Positions 11,420 to 21,770 of a DNA stretch of 64,000 bases are shown here, one piece after another. The stretch is from an uncultured Chloroflexota bacterium (lineage in GTDB: Bacteria; Chloroflexota; Dehalococcoidia; Lucifugimonadales; UBA826). The translations under genes and the position numbers were made by a program. The notes under the pieces are model-generated. The model worked only from the letters and a program-made list of their open reading frames with translations. It was not told where the DNA came from and searched no databases. The stretch covers positions 1 through 64,000 of the forward strand of contig CAJWPE010000001.1 in the NCBI GenBank assembly GCA_913045625.1. Direction: 5' to 3'. Position 1 is the first letter of the stretch; every line of letters starts with the position of its first letter.

Positions 11420-12349
11420 ATGGGAGACCTACTTAAAGATAAAGTAGCAGTAGTTACAGGAGCTGGAAGAGGAATAGGTAGAGGAATTGCCTTATTGCTT
11501 GCCGAAGAAGGCGCCAAAGTAGTAGTAAACGACTTGGGCGGCTCAGTAGACGGAGAAGGAGCATCTACCACTCCTGCTGACGAAGTAGTTAATGAAATAA
11601 AAGCTAAAGGTGGAGATGCTGTTGCTAATGGTGATTCTGTAGCAACAATGGAAGGTGGAGAAAACATTATCAAAACTGCACTAGACAGTTTTGGAAAGCT
11701 AGATATTGTGGTAGCAGTTGCTGGTATTTTGAGAGACAGAATGCTTTTTAATATGACTGAAGAAGAATGGGATGCTGTTATTGCAGTTCACCTTAAAGGT
11801 ACATTTTCTGTACTCAAACCTGCCTCAATCCTGTTTAGACAACAAAGAAGTGGTAGATTTATTGCATTTTCATCTACATCAGGATTGTACGGCAACTCAG
11901 GTCAAGCAAACTATGGTGCTGCAAAAGATGGAATAGCAGGACTTATTCGAGGAATAGCCAGAGATCTAGGTCGGTATGGAGTTACAGCAAATGCTATCTC
12001 TCCAGGAGCAGATTCTAGAATGACTGAAAGTGTTCCTCAATCTGCCAGAGATATTAGGGCAGCTAGTGGAATTGAAGCGCAATCAGCTGTAACTCCTCTA
12101 GAGTTAAATAGAGACCCACAAGATGTTGCCCCAATGGTTGCATGGTTAGTTTCAGAAGAAGCAAAAGATGTGAATGGCCATGTCTTCCACTGTCAGGGTG
12201 GTCAAATTTCTTTAATGAGTAATCCTTATGAGGAACGTACACTACGAAAAGTAGGAAGATGGTCTCTAGAAGAAATTGATGCCATGTTTTCAGGAACATT
12301 AGGAATGGACATGGTAAATCCTGCTCCTATGCAGGCTCCAAAAGAATAA
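11420..12349 (+). CDS. SDR family oxidoreductase, paralog of the preceding gene
   Basis: TGAGRGIGRG, YGAAK; similar along its whole length to the upstream SDR. Confidence 0.93.
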   Translation: MGDLLKDKVAVVTGAGRGIGRGIALLLAEEGAKVVVNDLGGSVDGEGASTTPADEVVNEIKAKGGDAVANGDSVATMEGGENIIKTALDSFGKLDIVVAVAGILRDRMLFNMTEEEWDAVIAVHLKGTFSVLKPASILFRQQRSGRFIAFSSTSGLYGNSGQANYGAAKDGIAGLIRGIARDLGRYGVTANAISPGADSRMTESVPQSARDIRAASGIEAQSAVTPLELNRDPQDVAPMVAWLVSEEAKDVNGHVFHCQGGQISLMSNPYEERTLRKVGRWSLEEIDAMFSGTLGMDMVNPAPMQAPKE

Positions 12350-12367
12350 CATTCATTTAACAAGTAG

Positions 12368-12401
12368 CCTCAGATTCAGATTTTACTTATTTGATCTGAG
12401 G
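12368..12401. terminator. Probable intrinsic terminator between convergent genes
   Basis: CCTCAGAT...ATCTGAGG 8-bp stem followed by TTATTTT. Confidence 0.6.
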
Positions 12402-13712
12402 TTATTTTCTCACTATTGAAATAGTATCTATCGCATCTCCAGGGGGTCCATTTTGAGAAGGGTCAACAGGAGCAATTTTCCTCACAACATCCATGCCTTC
12501 TATCACTCTTCCAAAAACAGGATGACAAGATTGGCCCGGCTCTGCACAATCTTTTTCTAACCCATTTTCATCAAATCCATCTAATTGAGGAAGTGGTGCA
12601 TAAGTTATGAAAAATTGACTCCCATTACTGCCTTTACCATTTTGTATCCCAGCATTTGCCATTGAAATAATACCTTCAGTATCATGCCTAGCATTAATAT
12701 TGAGTTCATTATCAAATTTATAACCAGGGCCTGCCATTCCTGAACCAGTAGGATCACCACCTTGAGCAACAAACCCCGGAATCACTCTGTGAAAAGTAAC
12801 TCTGTCATAAAATCCACTCTCTGATAGAAAAACAAAATTATTAACAGTGGCAGGAGCTAACTTCTCAAACAAATCAACTAAAATCACTCCACCATCGAAC
12901 ATTTTGATTTCTGCAAAATAATCAACTGTGGAATCAAGGGTATTTTCTGGAGATGTATCCCAACGGAATGCATCATCCCATACATATTGCCCAATTTGTT
13001 TATCAAAAAAGTAAGCTTTAGGGTCACCAGGAATTGGTGGAATCAAAATTGATACATTTTTCCCAAATTCAGTCTGGGTCAATTCAATATCAATATCCAG
13101 TTCAACTTTCTCACCATTTGGACCTTTAGTTGTTGGAGCAGCTGGAATTTTTCCAGCGATTTTAAGATTTTGAATATTAGACTGATTCTTAGAATCAACA
13201 GTTAATTCTAAATTTAGTTTAGAAGAAGTGTCTCTCAAAATTGGAATTACTTCCGCTAAAACCTTTGAATCTAAATCACCTTTAATTACGTATTGTTCTG
13301 AATCTTTTATAAGTTCAAGTTTCTCTTCATTGAATAATTTATCAATTACTGTGGTAATAAAAAAAGTTGGCTCTAAAGCAGCTTCTCCTTCAGATAACTT
13401 GGCCCAATTATTTCTATCTGGATATTTAAAATAATATTTATTATCAACTACTGTCATTAACCTATCAGTCTCTAAATCCAAATCTTGGACGCGCATGTAT
13501 CCTGAAAAGTCTCCTGTTTCAGAAATATCACCTTCCATTAATAAAGGATATGATTGTTGGAATCCTTCATAAGAAAAGCCTATAGTCACATTGAAATTTG
13601 TATGCCTAGAATAATCTTGTTCTTGTAATGCCAAATTAACAGAAGATAATGTATCTTGATTGCAAGCAAACAAGAAAAAAACTGTAGAAACCAATAGAAT
13701 TATATTTTTCAT
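12402..13712 (-). CDS. Lipoprotein with N-terminal LppX/LprG-like region fused to a cyclophilin-type peptidyl-prolyl isomerase
   Basis: Lipobox FLFAC; C-terminus FHRVIPGFVAQGGDPTGSGMAGPGYKFDNE...GSNGSQFFITY. Confidence 0.88.
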   Translation of the reverse strand: MKNIILLVSTVFFLFACNQDTLSSVNLALQEQDYSRHTNFNVTIGFSYEGFQQSYPLLMEGDISETGDFSGYMRVQDLDLETDRLMTVVDNKYYFKYPDRNNWAKLSEGEAALEPTFFITTVIDKLFNEEKLELIKDSEQYVIKGDLDSKVLAEVIPILRDTSSKLNLELTVDSKNQSNIQNLKIAGKIPAAPTTKGPNGEKVELDIDIELTQTEFGKNVSILIPPIPGDPKAYFFDKQIGQYVWDDAFRWDTSPENTLDSTVDYFAEIKMFDGGVILVDLFEKLAPATVNNFVFLSESGFYDRVTFHRVIPGFVAQGGDPTGSGMAGPGYKFDNELNINARHDTEGIISMANAGIQNGKGSNGSQFFITYAPLPQLDGFDENGLEKDCAEPGQSCHPVFGRVIEGMDVVRKIAPVDPSQNGPPGDAIDTISIVRK

Positions 13713-13734
13713 TTAAACACCCAAAGGAAATTTT

Positions 13735-14757
13735 ATGAATAGAATAATATCAAGTATTGCAGGTAATGGCATACAAGGTGATAAGGGAAATGATGTCATT
13801 GGAACTAATTCAATGCTTGATAATCCGTTTCATGTCGAAATTGATTCTCTAAACAAATATTTATACATTGCAGATTGTTTCAATTTTAAAATCAAAAGAC
13901 TTGATCTAGAAACTAACATCATTTCTGATTTTGCAGGAACAGGCAAACAAGGTCATTCAGGTGACAATGGCCCAGCATTAGATGCAGATATAGATGAAAT
14001 TTATGCTTTACAAATTGACAAAAATGGTGATGTTTACATTTGCCAAAGATTTAACCCATCAATTAGAAAAATAGAAGCTTCATCAGGGAACATTTTCACA
14101 ATTGCAGGGACTGGAATTACAGGTTCTGGACAAGATGGCATTCCAGCTACAAAATCTGAATTCATAGAACCTAATGACTGTGTTTTAGACGGTAAGGGAA
14201 ATTTATTAGTTGCAGATGTTCAAGATCAAAAAATCAGATCCATAGATTTAAATAGTGGAATAATCTCTACTTTTGCAGGTACAGGTGTTAAAGAACATTC
14301 TGGTGATGGAAAATTAGCAATTAATGCTGGAATCTTTGGAGCTCGTGCAATCTGTGTAGACTTTTCAGGTAATACATATGTATGTGAAAGAGAAGGAAAC
14401 ACGATCAGAAAAATAGATAAAAACAATATTATCTCCACTGTAGCCGGAACAGGCGAAAAAGGTTATGAGGGTGATAATGAACTGGCAATTAACTGCACTT
14501 TTAATGGGCCAAAAGCAATCAGGTGTGACCAATCTGGAAATATATTAATTGTAGATACGGAAAATCACTGTATAAGAATTTTAGACATCAACACAAATTG
14601 CATTTACACAGTGGCGGGTGGAGCAAAAGGATCTCATGGTGACGGAAACAACCCTCTTGAAGCAGGGTTAGACAGACCTCATGGAGTGGTAACAAATAAA
14701 CTGAATCACATTTTTATTGCTGATAGTGAAAACCACAAAATCCGCATAGTTAAATGA
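13735..14757 (+). CDS. NHL-repeat beta-propeller protein
   Basis: Repeated AGTGxxGxxGD and IRKID blocks; SD AAAGGAA. Confidence 0.88.
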   Translation: MNRIISSIAGNGIQGDKGNDVIGTNSMLDNPFHVEIDSLNKYLYIADCFNFKIKRLDLETNIISDFAGTGKQGHSGDNGPALDADIDEIYALQIDKNGDVYICQRFNPSIRKIEASSGNIFTIAGTGITGSGQDGIPATKSEFIEPNDCVLDGKGNLLVADVQDQKIRSIDLNSGIISTFAGTGVKEHSGDGKLAINAGIFGARAICVDFSGNTYVCEREGNTIRKIDKNNIISTVAGTGEKGYEGDNELAINCTFNGPKAIRCDQSGNILIVDTENHCIRILDINTNCIYTVAGGAKGSHGDGNNPLEAGLDRPHGVVTNKLNHIFIADSENHKIRIVK

Positions 14758-15268
14758 TTTTAAAATAAAAAGCCATGTCATCTAAATCATTAGATGAATT
14801 GAGAGCATATCCAGGAACAATTCCAAATTTAATATAGTCTTTTTGTTCATATAAAGTTTCTGAAGGATCCCCCAATCTTGTATCTAAAATCAGTAACTTT
14901 TTTCCAAGTTTTTTAGCTTCCAATTCCAGTGTATCCATCAGAGCACTACCAATACCTTCACGTCTATGATTTGAAATCACCATTAACTTTTGAACCATAG
15001 CTCTATGTTTCGCATTTTGCATTTTAGCAGGAGCAAGTTGAACTGATCCTACTAAATTATCATCATCATCAAATGCAGCCCAAACTATAATTTGAGCAGA
15101 ATTTATTTCAGCAAAAACTTCTCTCCAATAAGATTCAGCAGCAGAATCAGACAAAGGATTTAAAAATGAAACAGACGCACCATTTTTGACTGAATCTTGC
15201 AAAAGTTTAACTAATGAATCAGAATTCTTTGCAGCAGAAATCATATCTAATTTAAGTATTTTTACCAT
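14750..15268 (-). CDS. GNAT family N-acetyltransferase
   Basis: HRREGIGSALMDTLELEAKKLG acetyl-CoA binding motif. Confidence 0.85.
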   Translation of the reverse strand: MVKILKLDMISAAKNSDSLVKLLQDSVKNGASVSFLNPLSDSAAESYWREVFAEINSAQIIVWAAFDDDDNLVGSVQLAPAKMQNAKHRAMVQKLMVISNHRREGIGSALMDTLELEAKKLGKKLLILDTRLGDPSETLYEQKDYIKFGIVPGYALNSSNDLDDMAFYFKII

Positions 15269-15321
15269 ATATCACCATTTCTAACATAACCCTCTACTCT
15301 ACCTACATTAAGATTTAATTA

Positions 15322-16053
15322 CTAGCTACGGTAATAAATTCTCCGGAAAGTCTCGGCAACAGGCATTCCTTTTCCTTTTCCTCTTTCACCTTTCATTTCT
15401 TTAACTCTATCCATAATCTCATCAAATGATCTTCCATCCATTTGAGATTCATGTGAAGCAAGAGCTTTTACAGACGTTTCAATATGATCACTAATATCAA
15501 TCCACAAATCTGGTTGAGGATGTCCCATTATCCAAGCTTCAGAGACTTTATGGGGTTCAAAACCTTCATCAATTAACTCTGGAAATGTCATATGATCTCT
15601 TGATGCAGGAAATATAGCGGACATTGTAGTCTCTCCTGCAGCTATATGATCGGGATGCCCAGAACCATATCCACCATCTAAAACTCGCATTGGATATTGG
15701 CAAATTACCACATCAGGTTTGTGACGGCGAATTTCTCTAGAAATATCTTTTCTTAATTCTAAAGTTGGTTGTAAATAACTATCAGGATGATCCAAAAATG
15801 AAACATGAGATAATCCCAAAACTTTACCTGCTGCTTCCTGTTCTTTTCTTCTAGTAGCAGATAATTCTTTTTCAGTAATATTTCTATCACTGCTACCTTT
15901 GCTTCCGTCAGTACATAAAACGTATGCGAAATCCCACCCTTCACTGATTAATCTTGCTACAGTTCCAGAGCAACCATATTCAGCATCATCTGCATGAGCA
16001 GTAACTACTAACCCTCTTTTAAAGTGTTCTGGCCAATCAAGTGAACTTGACAT
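15322..16053 (-). CDS. PIG-L/LmbE family deacetylase
   Basis: VVTAHADDAEYGCSGT and HPDHIAAG motifs. Confidence 0.9.
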   Translation of the reverse strand: MSSSLDWPEHFKRGLVVTAHADDAEYGCSGTVARLISEGWDFAYVLCTDGSKGSSDRNITEKELSATRRKEQEAAGKVLGLSHVSFLDHPDSYLQPTLELRKDISREIRRHKPDVVICQYPMRVLDGGYGSGHPDHIAAGETTMSAIFPASRDHMTFPELIDEGFEPHKVSEAWIMGHPQPDLWIDISDHIETSVKALASHESQMDGRSFDEIMDRVKEMKGERGKGKGMPVAETFRRIYYRS

Positions 16054-16065
16054 ATTTTCTCCTAA

Positions 16066-17535
16066 TTAACTAATTAATGCTTCAGATGCTAGCTGTATCA
16101 AATCCATCAGAGGTGAAGGAAACACACCACCAATTATCATTCCCACCAAAAGAATAACTAATATTATTTTAATAGATGGTGAAACCTTTATGGGAGAAGA
16201 ATCAATTCCTTTCTCAATATACATTTGCCTTGCAATCATCAAATAATAGTAAAGTGAAATCAAACTAGTCACAATACCTAAAGCTACAAGCCATAACAAA
16301 TCTTGAGCACCCACAGCATTAAACAAATAAAACTTACTGGTAAAACCTGCAAATACAGGTAACCCTGCCAAAGAAAACATTGAACAAACTAAGACTAGAG
16401 ACAAAAATGGTGATCTTTTTGATAATCCTGCAAAATCTGAAATTGAATCTTTACCAGAATGATTGAATACTGCAATCACAGAGGTAAAAGCTGCAAAATT
16501 AGTAATTGCATAAGCTATTACATAAAAAATTATCCCATTGATGACCAATACAGTCATTTCAGTTGATACAGAACCATCTTCATTGATCGAAATTAATGCA
16601 GAAATTCCCATTAATATATATCCCATATGTCCAATACTAGAAAAAGCAAGAAGTCTTTTTATATTTTTCTGAACTAATGCCCCTAAATTTCCTATCAACA
16701 TAGTGGCAACTGAAAGAACTATTAATATTAATTGCCACTCGTCACCAATTTGCAATAAGGATTCACAAAATAGCCTCAAAACTAATGAAATTGTTGCTAC
16801 TTTAGAACCAACTGACAGCCATGCAGTTATAGGTAACGGAGACCCTTCATAAACATCTGGAGCCCACATATGAAAAGGAACTGCAGACAACTTAAATCCA
16901 AGACCAGCAAATAAGAATATAAATCCTAATATTAAGAAAGGATTCAGGTCATCTATAGAAGTTAACATCAATGAAATTTCATCAAATCTTGTGGTCCCTA
17001 ATACTCCATAAATATTACTAATCCCATACAAAATTAATGCAGAAGAAAATGCTCCTAATAGAACGTATTTAACACCTGATTCATTGGATTTAATATTATA
17101 TCTATCAAAAGCTACCAAAACATATAAACCAAAACTTAGTAATTCTAGTGAAATATAAGCCGTCAAAAGCTCAGATGAGGATGAAAGTAACATCCCTGCA
17201 AGAATAGTAAAAATTAGAATTCCGTAAAATTCACCTTGATATTTAATTCTAGATTTAACAAATTCATTAGAAGAAATTAATACAATTATTCCTGCAATTA
17301 GAAAGAAAATCCTAAAAAGGTTTGCGTAGTCGTCAAATACTAATAAGCCCTGATACAAAATTCCATTAGTAAAAGTTAGTAAAGTAATCACTAAGATTAT
17401 TAATAAGCCAATGACTCCCACCCAGACTAAATAATCTTTCCTTTTTTCTGAAACAAATAAATCCAAAGATAATACCAAAAAGGCCAAGCCTGTCACTAAA
17501 AATTCAGGGATTAATAAAGAAAAATTATTGGTCAT
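16066..17535 (-). CDS. nuoN: NADH-quinone oxidoreductase subunit N
   Basis: Antiporter-like membrane subunit, position in nuo operon. Confidence 0.93.
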   Translation of the reverse strand: MTNNFSLLIPEFLVTGLAFLVLSLDLFVSEKRKDYLVWVGVIGLLIILVITLLTFTNGILYQGLLVFDDYANLFRIFFLIAGIIVLISSNEFVKSRIKYQGEFYGILIFTILAGMLLSSSSELLTAYISLELLSFGLYVLVAFDRYNIKSNESGVKYVLLGAFSSALILYGISNIYGVLGTTRFDEISLMLTSIDDLNPFLILGFIFLFAGLGFKLSAVPFHMWAPDVYEGSPLPITAWLSVGSKVATISLVLRLFCESLLQIGDEWQLILIVLSVATMLIGNLGALVQKNIKRLLAFSSIGHMGYILMGISALISINEDGSVSTEMTVLVINGIIFYVIAYAITNFAAFTSVIAVFNHSGKDSISDFAGLSKRSPFLSLVLVCSMFSLAGLPVFAGFTSKFYLFNAVGAQDLLWLVALGIVTSLISLYYYLMIARQMYIEKGIDSSPIKVSPSIKIILVILLVGMIIGGVFPSPLMDLIQLASEALIS

Positions 17536-19082
17536 ATAGCCCCCAAAATTCCAGACAAAATTGGACCCACACCATGTTTAATCACTTCCACAAACGGATA
17601 TGGCCACAACCCAATCAATAAAATCGTAAAAACCAAAATACTTGCAGCAAATCTCTCTCTCAAATTGGAATCGGTTAAATCTTCCCATTCGCTTGAAACA
17701 GGCCCAAAAAATGCTTTAGCTATTAATCTCAAGATGTATATAGCTGTAATTGCTGCTCCTACAACTGCAAAAGACCCAAGAATAATTCCTCCAAAACCAT
17801 AACTCTGGAATATACCCATAAAAATTAAGAGCTCGGCGACAAACCCGCTTAAACCTGGAAGACCCAATGAAGTAAGTCCAGCAATTCCAAATAATATTGT
17901 AGTCACGGTCATTTTTTTTGCTAAACCCTGTAAAACCAAAGAGTCTCGAGTATGAGTTCTTTCATAAATCATTCCTACAACTGCAAAAAATAAAGCAGTC
18001 ATCACTCCATGAGAAAACATTTGTAAAACTGCACCTGTTAATCCTAAATAATGCAATGTCGCTATTCCCATTAATACATATCCCATATGACTTACAGAAG
18101 AATAGCCAATTACATATTTAAAATCGGTTTGCCCCATAGCTGAAATGGCTCCATAAATGACATTTACAGCACCTAATACTATTAATAAAGGCATCCAAAA
18201 TTGAGCACCTTCGGGCAATAAAAACATTCCAATTCTTATAATCCCAAATGCACCTAACTTCATCAAAACACCAGCATGAACCATGCTCACAGCTGTGGGA
18301 GCAGAAACATGTCCATCAGGAGACCATGTATGAAAAGGCCATAAACCTGCCAATATACCAAAGCCTACCATCAACAAAGGAAAGGCAATTTTCTGAAAAT
18401 CTGTAGATAGATTTTCCGAAATTACCTTTTCAATTTCTAAAATGTTAAATGTACCTAAATTTGATTGAAGAAATATTGCTATGATAGCTACCCAAATCAA
18501 AACACTGCCTGCTACTAAAACCAAAGTTAATTTCATAGCGCTGTATTCTTTCGTTCTAGAAAATGTAGGAAATTTACTACTACTTCCCCATTTTCCAATT
18601 AATAAATACATTGGCAAAACAGATAATTCATAAAAGAAAAAGAAGAAAAACATATCTAAAGAAACAAAAACACCAAAAACACCCGACAATAACAAGAAAT
18701 ACAAAATAAAAAAGTCTTTTAAGTCCTCTTTAATGGCCCAAGAAACTATTGTTCCTGTAAACATAACTATGCCGGTTAAAAGAACCATTAAAGCTGCAAT
18801 TCCATCAATTCCAAGATCTAGAGAAATAGCACCAACCCCGTCGCCCCAAGTACCAGGAATATCTAACCAAGAATACGTATATAAAAATTGATACCCTTCA
18901 ATGGAGTGATCAAAGTTTAAATAAACCAATAAAGCAATCAACGAAACAATTGAAGAAATTGCTAGTGAGGAATATTTGATCACATATTGATATTGACTTG
19001 GAATTAACATTAATAAAACCACACCAATTAATGGGAAAATTATTAATGCTAATAGGCTAGTTTCATTAAATAATTCAATCAT
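17532..19082 (-). CDS. nuoM: NADH-quinone oxidoreductase subunit M
   Basis: GLWPFHTWSPDGHVSAPTAVSMVHAGVLMKLG. Confidence 0.95.
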   Translation of the reverse strand: MIELFNETSLLALIIFPLIGVVLLMLIPSQYQYVIKYSSLAISSIVSLIALLVYLNFDHSIEGYQFLYTYSWLDIPGTWGDGVGAISLDLGIDGIAALMVLLTGIVMFTGTIVSWAIKEDLKDFFILYFLLLSGVFGVFVSLDMFFFFFFYELSVLPMYLLIGKWGSSSKFPTFSRTKEYSAMKLTLVLVAGSVLIWVAIIAIFLQSNLGTFNILEIEKVISENLSTDFQKIAFPLLMVGFGILAGLWPFHTWSPDGHVSAPTAVSMVHAGVLMKLGAFGIIRIGMFLLPEGAQFWMPLLIVLGAVNVIYGAISAMGQTDFKYVIGYSSVSHMGYVLMGIATLHYLGLTGAVLQMFSHGVMTALFFAVVGMIYERTHTRDSLVLQGLAKKMTVTTILFGIAGLTSLGLPGLSGFVAELLIFMGIFQSYGFGGIILGSFAVVGAAITAIYILRLIAKAFFGPVSSEWEDLTDSNLRERFAASILVFTILLIGLWPYPFVEVIKHGVGPILSGILGAI

Positions 19083-20953
19083 TCAACCACCCACCATATG
19101 ATAGCCATTAAAAACAAGCCTACAACCATCACCAAAGAATAATTATATAAATACCCTGATTGAAAATATTTAAGCCTATCTGCAGATTTTTTCGTAGAAT
19201 TTCCTAAACCATCAATCCCAGTATCATTAACAATAACTCTATCGAATACGGTTAACCATCTAGCGAAAGTAAAGACAATTTTAGTGGCAATCCAAGAATA
19301 AGTTTCATCAAATAAAAATTTCCGGGAAACTACTTGGTATAAAAATTTAAAAGGTTTAGAAATAGCGTTAATTTCAATTGTTCTAGTGCCATAAATCATC
19401 CAACCCAAAAGAGCTCCAGAAAACGCAACCAGTATTGAAACTACAGTTAACCAAGGAATCATGTGAAATTTGTGATGATCATCAATAAATGCAGCAAACC
19501 CTTCCCATCCTGAGATTGGACTTGGAAATGCTAATAAACCAGAAAATAAAGCTAAAACACTCAAAATTATTAATGGATAAGTCATTATTCTAGGAGATTC
19601 ATGGGCTTTTTCAGCATAATCAGATCTAGCAGAAGATAAAAATATCAAACAATATAATCTAATCATATATAGAGAACTTAAAAACACACCAAACAACGTA
19701 ATTGGAAAAAACCAAGGATTATATTCCCAAATAGAAATCAGAATTTCATCTTTACTAAAAAACCCACTTAAAGGAACTATTCCTGCTAAAGAAAGACTAC
19801 CAATTAAAAATGTCATTGAAGTTATAGGCATTTTTTTACGAAGGCCACCCATCAATTCAACTTCAGTTTGATCATGCATTCCGTGCATTACACTTCCGGC
19901 ACCTAAAAAAAGTAGCGCCTTGGAAAAACCATGTAAAACTAAGTGGAAAAACGCTGCCGGAACTCCAAATGATCCCAAAGAAAGCATCATTAATCCCAAG
20001 TGACTAATAGTTGAATATGCCAAAACTCTTTTTATGTCTGTCATAACTAAAGCAATGGCTCCAGCTAGTATAAAAGTCACAATTCCTACAATAGAAATTA
20101 TCACCAAAATACCTGGACCCAATTCAAATAAAGGAAACATTCTTCCTACTAAATAAATCCCAGCTGCAACCATAGTAGCTGCATGGATCAATGCGGAAAC
20201 TGGAGTAGGACCTTCCATTGCATCAGGCAACCAAACATGTAAAGGAAATTGAGCAGATTTGCCCATAGCACCTAAGAAAATTAACAAAGAACTCCAAAAA
20301 ATCACTTCATTAGAAATTCCTCCTTCCTGAGCCACATGAATTATTGAAGATATATCAAAAGTGCCTGAAGCTTTAAATAAAATTATTATGCCAATTAATA
20401 ATCCTACATCTCCAATTCGAGTAGTAACGAAAGCTTTCTTAGCAGCTTCTGATGCAGATTTTTTTTCATACCAAAAACCGATTAATAAGTATGATCCCAA
20501 TCCCACCAATTCCCAAGCAAAATACAATAATAATAGATTATCTGACAAAACTAAGAGCAACATTGCTGCAGCGAATAAAGAATGAACAGCAAAATACCAG
20601 CCAAACCTCGAATCACCTTTCATATATCCTACAGAGTAAATTTGTACCAAAAAAGCAACAAAGGTGATTAAACCTATCATTACTATAGAAATCCTATCAA
20701 TTAACAATCCCCAGGAAATTTCCCATTCTCCTAAATCTATCCATGTAAAACTTGAATGAATAGAAAGTAATCCTCCATTAACAAAATCTATCAAAACAAA
20801 AATAAATATTAAAAATGCAATTCCTATTGACGCTATAGAAATAACAGCTCCTTGAGTAGGAATGTATTTACTAAAAAGAGCTATTATTAAAAATGCAAAA
20901 ACACATATGAGTGGAAGCATCCAAATTAAGTTATTTACTTGCAATAAATCCAA
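19079..20953 (-). CDS. nuoL: NADH-quinone oxidoreductase subunit L
   Basis: FPLHVWLPDAMEGPTPVSALIHAATMVAAGIYLVGR. Confidence 0.96.
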   Translation of the reverse strand: MDLLQVNNLIWMLPLICVFAFLIIALFSKYIPTQGAVISIASIGIAFLIFIFVLIDFVNGGLLSIHSSFTWIDLGEWEISWGLLIDRISIVMIGLITFVAFLVQIYSVGYMKGDSRFGWYFAVHSLFAAAMLLLVLSDNLLLLYFAWELVGLGSYLLIGFWYEKKSASEAAKKAFVTTRIGDVGLLIGIIILFKASGTFDISSIIHVAQEGGISNEVIFWSSLLIFLGAMGKSAQFPLHVWLPDAMEGPTPVSALIHAATMVAAGIYLVGRMFPLFELGPGILVIISIVGIVTFILAGAIALVMTDIKRVLAYSTISHLGLMMLSLGSFGVPAAFFHLVLHGFSKALLFLGAGSVMHGMHDQTEVELMGGLRKKMPITSMTFLIGSLSLAGIVPLSGFFSKDEILISIWEYNPWFFPITLFGVFLSSLYMIRLYCLIFLSSARSDYAEKAHESPRIMTYPLIILSVLALFSGLLAFPSPISGWEGFAAFIDDHHKFHMIPWLTVVSILVAFSGALLGWMIYGTRTIEINAISKPFKFLYQVVSRKFLFDETYSWIATKIVFTFARWLTVFDRVIVNDTGIDGLGNSTKKSADRLKYFQSGYLYNYSLVMVVGLFLMAIIWWVVE

Positions 20954-20957
20954 AACA

Positions 20958-21272
20958 CTACCCTTTCAAAATATTCATTTCATCAACGTTGACAGAATTT
21001 TTATTTCGATAAATTCTCAAAATTATTGCTATAGCTAAAGCTAATTCAGCTGCAGCAATTGTTATTACAAAAACAATTAATACTTGTCCAAAAGTTTGAA
21101 TTTCTTGTCCAAAACCTCTAAATGCTACAAAACCAATCAAGTTTATATTTACAGCATTTAACATGAGTTCAATTGACATCAATATTAAAACTGCACTTCT
21201 CCGAGCTAGCACGCCATAAAGTCCTAAAGAAAATAAAAGTGCTGATAGAAATTGGAAGTGAATTATTGTCAA
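20958..21272 (-). CDS. nuoK: NADH-quinone oxidoreductase subunit K
   Basis: LFSLGLYGVLARRSAVLILMSIELMLNAVNIN. Confidence 0.96.
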   Translation of the reverse strand: MTIIHFQFLSALLFSLGLYGVLARRSAVLILMSIELMLNAVNINLIGFVAFRGFGQEIQTFGQVLIVFVITIAAAELALAIAIILRIYRNKNSVNVDEMNILKG

Positions 21273-21770
21273 TTATCTACCCTCTTCGTCTTGCCTAACG
21301 AGTACCACAGCTCCAATCAATGCGACTAATAAAACCAAAGACGCTACCTCAAATGGAATTGCCCAATCCTGAAACAAACTTACTCCTAGATCAATCATGT
21401 TAATGGGATCTCCTTGAGAAGAGGGCATTGCAGTCGCAACAATTGCATACAACATAATAGCTAAAACAGTTAAAGAAACTAAAACAGCTAATGGTTTTTG
21501 AGAATTATCAGTCAATCCTTTGAAATCCTCTAATCTTGTAAGCATTAAAGCAAATAAAATTACAATGACGACAGCGCCACCATAAATTAAAATCTGAACT
21601 AAAGCCAAAAAGTCAGCAAACGCTAGTAAAAATATTCCCGCAGTCCCTAACATAGCAACTAATAATGCAAACGCTGCATAAACTATGTTTTTAACTGTCA
21701 CCACTAAAACTCCTCCACCTACAACTAGAGAACTAGCAATAAAAAAAAGAATCAGGTCAATAGAAATCAT
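21273..21770 (-). CDS. nuoJ: NADH-quinone oxidoreductase subunit J
   Basis: VQILIYGGAVVIVILFALML. Confidence 0.94.
   Translation of the reverse strand: MISIDLILFFIASSLVVGGGVLVVTVKNIVYAAFALLVAMLGTAGIFLLAFADFLALVQILIYGGAVVIVILFALMLTRLEDFKGLTDNSQKPLAVLVSLTVLAIMLYAIVATAMPSSQGDPINMIDLGVSLFQDWAIPFEVASLVLLVALIGAVVLVRQDEEGR

Noticed and set aside
17918-18121. 67-aa ORF antisense to nuoM
   Set aside because: Antisense shadow ORF; similarly for the listed ORFs within nuoL, sucC, recA and cimA
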